DNA of 64,000 bases from Procambarus clarkii (Eukaryota; Arthropoda; Malacostraca; Decapoda; Cambaridae). Below the pieces are notes generated by a model that did no database searches, was not told where the DNA came from, and saw nothing but the letters and a program-made list of their open reading frames with translations. Positions 57,223 through 64,000 of the stretch are shown one piece after another. The stretch is taken from assembly GCF_040958095.1 (NCBI RefSeq), contig NC_091237.1, positions 14,238,364 to 14,302,363 of the forward strand. The letters are read 5' to 3'. Position 1 is the first letter of the stretch. Every line of letters starts with the position of its first letter. The translations under genes were made by a program, and so were the position numbers.

Positions 57223-57507
57223 TATTTGATTTTTTTATCATTCACACACTTTAAGGTCATTTACTTAAACCATTCTGTCTTGTGCTTTAATCTTTACCCC
57301 TTCTCCTCAGTATTTTGTACGTCGCGATCAGGTCTCGTATTTAACATGACGTTACATCCTAGTGGGCTGCAGAATATGTGTAATTACCCACCAGACAATT
57401 CATCATTATATTGTGTGAGAAAACCCACTAGACCTATAGGTAGGCGAGCCGACAATCATGGCATTCCCAGTTGCATTTTTTTGTTGTATTAATTATTTGT
57501 AACACAA
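57223..57507. other. No gene recognised
   Basis: Unique-looking flank; nothing familiar. Confidence 0.4.
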
Positions 57508-57830
57508 TCTAACCTAACCACACACAACTTAACCTAACCCAACCCAACCTAACCAGAATTAGCCTACCATAACCTATCCCTCATAACCTAACATATCCCA
57601 CCTAATTTAACTTGGCCTATCTTATCCAACATAACCCAACTCAACCGTACCCATCCTAACCTAACCCACCCCACTTTCCCTAACTCAACGCAACCTAAAC
57701 TATCCCAACCAAACCTATCCTGACTTAACCTAACTTAACCCAACTTAACCGAACCCTAACCAAACCCAGCTAAATTTAGCATGCCCTAAACCAGATGAAA
57801 CCGAAACTAATCTAGCATAATCTAACTGAT
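57508..57830. repeat. Degenerate CCTAA-type (telomere-like) stretch
   Basis: Many AACCTAACC and AACCCAACC words with heavy divergence. Looks like an old telomere-type array. Confidence 0.7.
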
Positions 57831-58486
57831 CCCATCCCCCCCCCAAAAAAAAACATACACGTAGTTTTAACAACTAGAAAACGAATGTTGTACCATACAC
57901 CTGTGTATATTAAGGGTATGCTGGGTACACATAGCATACCCTAAACATACCTGCGTGCCCATTTCTCCAACCTCTTCTTTTGTGATCATGTTCCCCTCTC
58001 AAACTTATATCAAATGAAAAGAAATTCATCTTTTACATCTCCATGATGAAAATTTGAGGAAGTTGAAGGTGGCCCAAGAAGTTAATGAAGAGTTTTGTGA
58101 AAGAAAGTTAGGTACAGCGAAGTTAAAAATCACTGTGAGCTTCAAGAGATGAAAGGTACTGTGGAGGGAGACACAGTTGACCGTGAAGGGAGGCACAGTT
58201 GACTGTGGAGGGAGACACAGTACAAGAACACTCTTTGCTTCATGTTCTCAGAGAGAACAAGAACACTCTCCTTGCTTCATGTTCTCAGAGAGAACAAGAA
58301 CACTGTCCTAGCTTCATGTTCCTCCTCCCTAAAAGTGAATGCCGCTTCCATGTTTTTTTCTCTCTAGGTCGACGTTGCTTGTTCAAGCGAGCAGAAAGAA
58401 AATAAAAAATAAAAGGTAAAAGCTCCCATTTTTTGACGTTGGGGATTTATGGTGGATGGGAGAGGCTCCCTCGATTTAGGGTTGAC

Positions 58487-58488
<2 letters not shown>
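57831..58488. repeat. Mostly unassigned; short repeats at 58140-58330
   Basis: GGGAGACACAGTTGAC units (three) and GCTTCATGTTCTCAGAGAGA units (about 39 bp, three). Elsewhere nothing recognised. Confidence 0.6.

Positions 58489-58570
<82 letters not shown>
58489..58570. repeat. (TA)n microsatellite, left of MITE M2
   Basis: TA run ending at TGTCGTACC. Confidence 0.97.
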
Positions 58571-58574
<4 letters not shown>

Positions 58575-58962
58575 GTACCTAGTAGCCAGAACGCACTTCT
58601 CAGCCTACTATGCAAGGCCCGATTTGCCTAATAAGCCAAGTTTTCCTGAATTAATATATTTTCTCTAATTTTTTTCTTATGAAATGATAAAGCTACCCAT
58701 TTCATTATGTATGAGGTCAATTTTTTTTTATTGGAGTTAAAATTAACGTAGATATATGACCGAACCTAACCAACTCTACCTAACCTAACCTAACGTATCT
58801 TTATAGGTTAGGTTAGGTTAGGTAGCCGAAAAAGTTAGGTTAGGTTAGGTTAGGTTAGGTAGGTTAGGTAGTCGAAAAATAATTAATTCATGAAAACTTG
58901 GCTTATTAGGCAAATCGGGCCTTGCATAATAGGCTGAGAAGTGCGTTCTGGCTACTAGATAC

Positions 58963-58966
<4 letters not shown>
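58571..58966. mobile_element. MITE M2, 396 bp, with telomere-like repeats inside and (TA)n on both sides
   Basis: Terminal inverted repeats of about 90 bp starting TGTCGTACCTAGTAGCCAGA (right arm TGTCGTATC...), with only a few mismatches. The centre holds CCTAACCTAACCTAAC followed by GGTTAGGTTAGGTTAGG, i.e. an inverted pair of TTAGG-type tracts. No coding capacity. Confidence 0.93.

Positions 58967-59042
<76 letters not shown>
58967..59042. repeat. (TA)n microsatellite, right of MITE M2
   Basis: TA run. Confidence 0.97.
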
Positions 59043-59044
<2 letters not shown>

Positions 59045-59099
59045 AATTTAGCTAGACTGCTGAGGTGACTGAGGTTATGGGTATTTAGATCCCTGTTTA

Positions 59100-59100
<1 letters not shown>

Positions 59101-59185
<85 letters not shown>
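59101..59185. repeat. (AC)n microsatellite
   Basis: Pure AC run. Confidence 0.97.
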
Positions 59186-59186
<1 letters not shown>

Positions 59187-59374
59187 CATCTGCATACCTT
59201 GTCATGAATATGTATAAAAATTCTCGCTTAATCAATAAACTGAGCCGGATACTCGTTGAGGCTTAACGCAGATTAATCTCATCTCGCCTGCCAGCCATAT
59301 TAATCAAAATCTTATGTATTATGAGAACGGACATATTCTCATCATAGTATTAATAGAATGAGGTGGTGGAGAGG

Positions 59375-59830
59375 CAGACGTGGCGGGAACCACGGTGATT
59401 GGTTATAGGGTGGTGGCGGGAACCACAGTGATTGGTTATAGGGTGGTGGCGGGAACCACGGTGATTGGTTATAGGGTGGTGGCGGGAACCACAGTGATTT
59501 GTTATAGGGTGGTGGCGGGAACCACGGTGATTGGTTATAGGGTGGTGGGGGGAACCACAGTGATTTGTTATAGGGTGGTGGCGGGAACCACAGTGATTTG
59601 TTATAGGGTGGTGGCGGGAACCACGGTGATTGGTTATAGGGTGGTGGGGGGAACCACAGTGATTTGTTATAGGGTGGTGGCGGGAACCACAGTGATTTGT
59701 TATAGGGTGGTGGCGGGAACCACAGTGATTTGTTATAGGGTGGTGGCGGGAACCACAGTGATTTGTTATAGGGTGGTGGCGGGAACCACGGTGATTGGTT
59801 GTAGGGTGGTGGCGGGATCCACGATGATTG
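59375..59830. repeat. 33-bp minisatellite, about 13 units
   Basis: GTGGCGGGAACCACAGTGAT, TTGTTATAGGGTG units with two recurrent variants (ACGGTGATTGG and ACAGTGATTTG). Frames of 11-residue repeats (VVAGTTVIGYR) are artefacts. Confidence 0.96.
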
Positions 59831-59951
59831 GCGGTGAGGTGTTGGGGGTGAAGTAGGTTATAGTGATGGGGGAGGTTGGGTGGACTGACTATGCTGGTAA
59901 CCAATGACTTACAACACACTTCACATGATGCGAGATAGATCCCACGCACGC

Positions 59952-60042
59952 ACAAGTGTGTTTACTAGTTGTGTTTTTGCGGGGGTTGAGCTTTGCTCTT
60001 TCGGCCCGCCTCTCAACTGTCAATCAACTGTTTACTAACTAC
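59952..60042 (-). pseudogene. Non-LTR RT family 1, 3' UTR fragment
   Basis: TTTGCGGGGGTTGAGCTTTG, GCCCGCCTCTCAACTGTCAA on the plus strand. Only the 3' UTR hairpin region remains. Confidence 0.8.
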
Positions 60043-60090
60043 TTTTTTTTTTTTTTTCCCACACCACACACACACACACACACACACACA

Positions 60091-60266
60091 CCCCAGGAAG
60101 CAGCCCGTGACAGCTGACTAACTCCCAGGTACCTATTTACTGCTAGGTAACAGGGGCACTTAGGGTGAAAGAAACGTTGCCCATTTGTTTCTGCCTCGTG
60201 CGGGAATCGAACCCGCGCCACAGAATTACAAGTCCTGCGCGCTATCCACCAGGCTACGAGGCCCCC
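60091..60266 (-). mobile_element. SINE family A, tail-truncated copy at an (AC)n tract
   Basis: Body and full tRNA-like head (B box GGTTCGATTCC on the complement, loop CTTGTAA). The 3' part is cut at the AC run at 60062-60090. Confidence 0.92.
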
Positions 60267-60267
60267 C

Positions 60268-60460
60268 TACGAGTGTGTGTGTGTGTGAGTGTGTTTGTGT
60301 GTGTGTGTGAGTGTGTTTGTGTGTGTGAGTGTGTTTGTGTGTGTGTGAGTGTGTTTGTGTGTGTGTGTGAGTGTGTTTGTGTGTGTGTGTGAGTGTGTTT
60401 GTGTGTGTGTGTGAGTGTGTTTGTGTGTGTGTGAGTGTGTTTGTGTGTGTGTGTGTGTTT
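60268..60460. repeat. (GT)n with regular GAGTGTGTTT interruptions
   Basis: About nine units of 18-24 bp (GTGTGTGTGTGAGTGTGTTT), a GT tract turned into a minisatellite. Confidence 0.95.
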
Positions 60461-61575
60461 ACGTACTCACCTAGTTATGCTTGCGGGGGTTGAGCTCAGG
60501 CTCTTTGGTCCCGCCTCTCAACTGTCAATCAACTAATGTACAGGTTCCTGAGCCTACTGGGCTCTATCATATCTATATTTGAAACTGTGTATGGAGTCAG
60601 CCTCCACCACATCACTGCCTAATGCATTCCATCTGTTAACTACTCTGACACTGAAAAAGTTCTTTCTAACGTCTCTGTGGCTCATTTGGGTACTCGGTTT
60701 CCACCTGTGTCCCCTTGTTCGTGTACCACCCGTGTTAAACAGTTTATCTTTATCAACCCCTGTCGATTCCTCTTAGAATTTTGTAAGTATTGATCATGTC
60801 TCCCCGAGCTCTCCTATTTTCCAGCGACGTTAGGTGCATTTCATGCAGCATTTCCTCGTAACTCATGCCTCTTAGTTCTGGGACTAGCCTAGTGGCATAA
60901 CTCTGAACTTTTTCCAGCTTAGTCCTGTGCTTAACATGCTCCATGCTGGGGCCGTATACTCCAGGATTGCTCTTACATATGCGGTATACAAGGTTCTGAA
61001 TGATTCTTTACATAGCTTCCTGAAGGCAGTTCATGTTAATCTTTTAATGTGGGCTTCATTAGACAGGTTTGGTGAGATATCAACTCCTAGATCTTTCTCT
61101 CTGTCCGTTTCACGAAGGACTTAATCTCCCATTCGGTATCCAATTTCTGGCCTCCTGTTTCCACTGCCTAGTTTCATTACCTCACATTTAGTCGGGTTGA
61201 ACTTTAGTAGCCACTTGTTGGACCATTCATTCAGATTGTCTAGATCATCTTGTAGCCTCCTACTATCTTTCTCTGACTTAATCCTCCTCATAATTTTTGC
61301 ATCATCAGCAAACATTAAGAGGAACGAGTCTTTTCCCTTTGGAAGATCATTTACATATATCTGAAACAGTATAGGTCCAAGGACTGACCCCTGCGGGACT
61401 CCACTGGTGACGTCTCGCCAATCTGAGGCCTCACTCCTCACAGTGACTCACTGTCTTCTGTTACTCCCTTATCCAATAGAGTACCTTCCCTTTCACTCCT
61501 GCCTGCATCTCAAGCTTGAGCACTAGTCTCTTGTCTGGTACTGTGTCAAAGGCTTTCTAGCAATATTGCAAAGGC
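60456..61575 (-). pseudogene. Non-LTR RT family 1, RT core to 3' end, decayed
   Basis: On the minus strand: KAFDTVP (61550), a gap with a stop, GVPQGSVLGPILFQIYVNDL, FADDAKIMRRIKSEKD (catalytic Asp pair intact), NEWSNKWLLKFNPTKCEVMK, MGD and then a stop. Thumb and C-terminal blocks follow in other frames (LEKVQSYATRLVPELRGMSY), then the 3' UTR hairpin and ACTAGGTGAGTACG at 60460. Frameshifts near 61115 and 60760. The 5' end adjoins the (TG)n tract at 61586-61708, and AAGCCTTTG is duplicated there. Confidence 0.9.
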
Positions 61576-61584
61576 TTTCTTGCA

Positions 61585-61585
<1 letters not shown>

Positions 61586-61665
<80 letters not shown>

Positions 61666-61708
61666 TGTGTGTGTGTGTGTTTGTGTGTGTCTGTGTGTGT
61701 GTGTGTGT
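61586..61708. repeat. (TG)n microsatellite at the retrotransposon 5' junction
   Basis: TG run; (AC)n in the sense of the adjacent minus-strand element. Confidence 0.97.
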
Positions 61709-61740
61709 AAATACTGGTTTTGAAATAGTATTGTAGGTTT

Positions 61741-61865
61741 TGAAACAAATTTCCGAGTAACATAACAGACGTGAGATCACCGCCTTGTTTCAAGCTTAGG
61801 TTAGACTTATCAACGACTGAGTTTGGTTGGATATAAATATGATCTGCTTGGCTTGGACCAATAGG
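61741..61865 (+). pseudogene. C-terminus of a non-LTR RT (family 4)
   Basis: NKFPSNITDVRSPPCFKLRL, DLSTTEFGWI, then stops and GPIGLLAFP. Parallel to 32758-32945. Confidence 0.55.
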
Positions 61866-62429
61866 CCTACTGGCATTTCCTCTCTTCAATGGTTAGAGTC
61901 TTATACTTCCATCTTTACCTGTCAGTGGATGTTTGTACTTCTGTTGGAGTGTATCCAATAGAGACACTCCAACACCCTGATAATCTAACAGAAACACGAT
62001 TAAATCACAAGAACATGATTTATCCACGAGAATCCCTTTATAATGCAGGGAAGCGAGTACGACTTACGTAAGACCTCATTATATCTTCTCGTGAAGCACT
62101 TGTTATCCAGTTCAGAGAAATAATCTCACGTTTTAGACTTTCTTTCGTCTTATTTTCTATCTTCGTAAATCTCTATTTCTCTCCCAATTACTCTTATTCA
62201 GCCTCTATCTCACTTTTTCTCTCTCCGTTCCCTCCCTCACCTCCAATCTCAAGCTTCACTGTCCATGCTGAAGCTTTTCACTCTTCCTCTACAGCCAATA
62301 AATCTTTCAAACATTCCTTCTCCATTTTTCCTGGCAAAATTTTCTTCTCCCACACTGCTAGTGTGTGTGTGTGTGTTGCTTAGGTCCACGTTTTCTTTAC
62401 GCGGAAGTCGCTACCCAGTTTCTTTTCTC
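61866..62429. other. No gene recognised
   Basis: T/C-rich to the right; nothing familiar. Confidence 0.4.
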
Positions 62430-62925
62430 AGGAGTCACTAAACCTATTATCTTTCATCTTAAGAGTCACTGTGTTTTCTTTCTCGATAGTCAATATACTC
62501 GTTTCCTTTCTTTGGGAGTTATAATGCCATTTTCCGTCCTCGAAAGACCCTATTCCCATTTTTTTTTTTCCTCGAGAATCACTATATCATTTTCTTTTGT
62601 TAAGAATCGCTATTCCATTTCGTTTTCTCAAGAGTCCCTTTACCCGTTTTCTTTCTTCGAAAGTACCTATGCCCGTTTTCTTCCCTCGAGAGTTGATATA
62701 CCCATTTACTTTCCTCAAGAATTGCTGTACCCGTTTTCTTTCCTTAAGAGTCGCTGTACCCATTTTCTTTCCTCAAGAGTCGCTGTACCTTTTTCTTTCC
62801 TTAAGAATCGCTGTACCCGTTTTCTTTCCTCAAGAGTCGCTGTACCCGTTTTCTTTCCTCTAGAGTAGCTGTACCCGTTTTCTTTCCTCAAGAGTCGCTG
62901 TACCCGTTTTCTTTATTTTCGTGAG
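62430..62925. repeat. 29-bp minisatellite, diverged to the left
   Basis: GTACCCGTTTTCTTTCCTCA, AGAGTCGCT units. Near-identical on the right (62700-62910), increasingly diverged on the left. Confidence 0.93.
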
Positions 62926-63385
62926 ACTGCCGCCGTTTTCTTTGCTCCGGGTGCTAATAATATTCATGTCGAGGCTGCCAAAGTTTTCAGCATTTTACCT
63001 ACGTCTTGAAAGAGGCTTAACCACTCCTCTTTATCAACCAATTATCCCTTCTCTCTCCCCTCTTTCTTTCTCACCTGTCTCTTCCTCTCTCTCACCCTCT
63101 CTCTTTCTCTCTCTTCCCCAACCAAGTGGTCAACCACATCTGACCCATAATCACCATCAATACAGCAATTAGGAATTACAAAGGATTACAAATACAGAAC
63201 GCCGTTGTATCCAAACGATGCTAAATGGAGAGGTTCATGGGGATACAAAGAGTCAAGAGTAATTAGACTGTAATGATTTTTATAACAGAATGTAAAGTTT
63301 AAAATTGGCCAATATTTTCAGCATTTTTATTAATGAATATTTGATTCTTATTTGATAACAAAATATCTTTGTAAATATTACCACA
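62926..63385. other. No gene recognised
   Basis: CT-rich at 63050-63115, then AT-rich; nothing familiar. Confidence 0.4.
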
Positions 63386-63386
63386 T

Positions 63387-63412
<26 letters not shown>
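63386..63412. repeat. (GA)n microsatellite
   Basis: Short GA run. Confidence 0.95.
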
Positions 63413-63419
<7 letters not shown>

Positions 63420-63599
63420 ATTTGACCCCAATGCAAAAATACGTAAAGGAGTATAATAGAGAAGGAATAAGAATGGAAACATTTTTGTGGAGGCCTGAGC
63501 GCTTCTCTTAATTAGAGGGGAGAGAACAGAAAATGGCGAACCAAGAGAAGTGGTGGAAAAACAGATCTGAAATGAATTGAAATGTAAATGTGAGGGCTG

Positions 63600-63790
63600 G
63601 GGGGAGTGAGGAGAGGAGATAACAGTGAGGGGAGGAGATAACAGTGAGGGGAGGAGGTAACAGTGAGGGGAGGAGATAACAGTGAGGGGAGGAGATAACA
63701 GTGAGGGGAAGAGGTAACAGTGAGGGGAGGAGATAACAGTGAGGGGGGGAGATAACAGTGAGGAGAGAAGATAACAGTGAGGGGAGGAAA
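63600..63790. repeat. 19-bp minisatellite, ten units
   Basis: GAGGGGAGGAGATAACAGT units with AGGTAAC variants. Confidence 0.95.
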
Positions 63791-63849
63791 GGCATGACAG
63801 TGAGTGAACAAGAGGACATTCAGTGCCTTGGGAGGGATACGGCTAGTGC

Positions 63850-63915
63850 CATGCAGGTACTGTCACTGCCATGGGGGACTCACTGCCATGGGGGACTCAC
63901 TGCCATGGGGGAACT
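63850..63915. repeat. CTGCCATGGGGGACTCA short tandem repeat
   Basis: Three to four units of about 17-20 bp. Confidence 0.85.
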
Positions 63916-64000
63916 GCCATTACCCCGAGAGATATTTTCTATATTTCTTATGCTATTGGAATGGCGCATTTCGTCACAGCTCTCAGCGTCGGCCAAGGGC

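Noticed and set aside
55796-57492. Plus-strand frame of 432 codons with HSTSFIRSFHKFYQ repeats
   Set aside because: Product of a 22-bp satellite open in all plus frames.

Overview
This is a eukaryotic, repeat-saturated window with no recognisable host protein-coding gene, rRNA or bona fide tRNA. It most likely comes from a decapod crustacean, possibly a freshwater crayfish. Two things point to an arthropod: long (CCTAA)n/(TTAGG)n blocks, which are the arthropod telomere motif, and a very heavy load of di-nucleotide microsatellites and minisatellites. The decapod assignment rests on my memory of the SINE, MITE and retrotransposon families seen here; no search was run, so it is an inference. 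Almost every long open frame is an accident of a tandem repeat whose unit lacks stops. The only convincing coding sequence belongs to retroelements.

Retroelements. RT family 1 is an APE-type non-LTR retrotransposon, CR1/Jockey-like. Fragments lie at 1-156, 6859-7888, 27888-28034, 28803-29440, 39843-43567, 45290-45380, 47771-48470, 59952-60042 and 60456-61575. The best copy (41121-43312) keeps the whole reverse transcriptase. Copies end in a conserved hairpin followed by GGTGAGTAC(AC)n, and several 5'-truncated copies are joined head to tail at these AC tails. RT family 2 (34290-35765) is a decayed non-LTR copy with a MITE and a SINE nested in it. RT family 3 is represented by zinc-knuckle C-termini at 13963-14220 and 45690-46370. 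A fourth type of RT C-terminus lies at 32758-32945 and 61741-61865. A Penelope-like element (PLE) with a GIY-YIG endonuclease lies on the minus strand at 18105-18988, with further PLE fragments at 44930-45165 and 49553-49985.

Non-autonomous elements. I group them into a Thr-tRNA-like SINE (family A, ten copies), a second tRNA-like SINE with inverted 3' arms (family B, five copies), two further tRNA-like SINE families (C and D), a short two-hairpin repeat (H1, ten copies), a related multi-hairpin repeat (H2, 16864-17240), a fold-back repeat (F1, three copies) and three inverted-repeat MITEs (M1, M2, M3).

Tandem arrays fill much of the rest: 28-bp (5.3 kb), 51-bp (13.3 kb), 20/22-bp (15.4-16.7 kb), 30/60-bp (27.2 kb), 41-bp (29.7 kb), 21-bp (30.6-32.1 kb), 28-bp (33.1-34.1 kb), 20-bp (36.2-38.8 kb), 17-bp (39.3 kb), 19-bp (50.5-51.4 kb), 22-bp (55.9-57.2 kb) and 33-bp (59.4 kb). 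Blocks of arthropod telomere repeat lie in opposite orientations at 20404-20697 and 21665-21783.

The most interesting signals are (1) self-targeting, AC-tailed retrotransposon arrays, (2) a structured motif shared by the PLE 3' region and the F1 repeat (GAGAAT, a 5-bp hairpin whose stem differs by compensatory changes, then GAAACG), with a partly hammerhead-like layout, (3) family B SINE insertions with perfect target-site duplications and SINE 3' sequence in inverted orientation at both ends, and (4) a chain of about six consecutive hairpins at 16864-17022.
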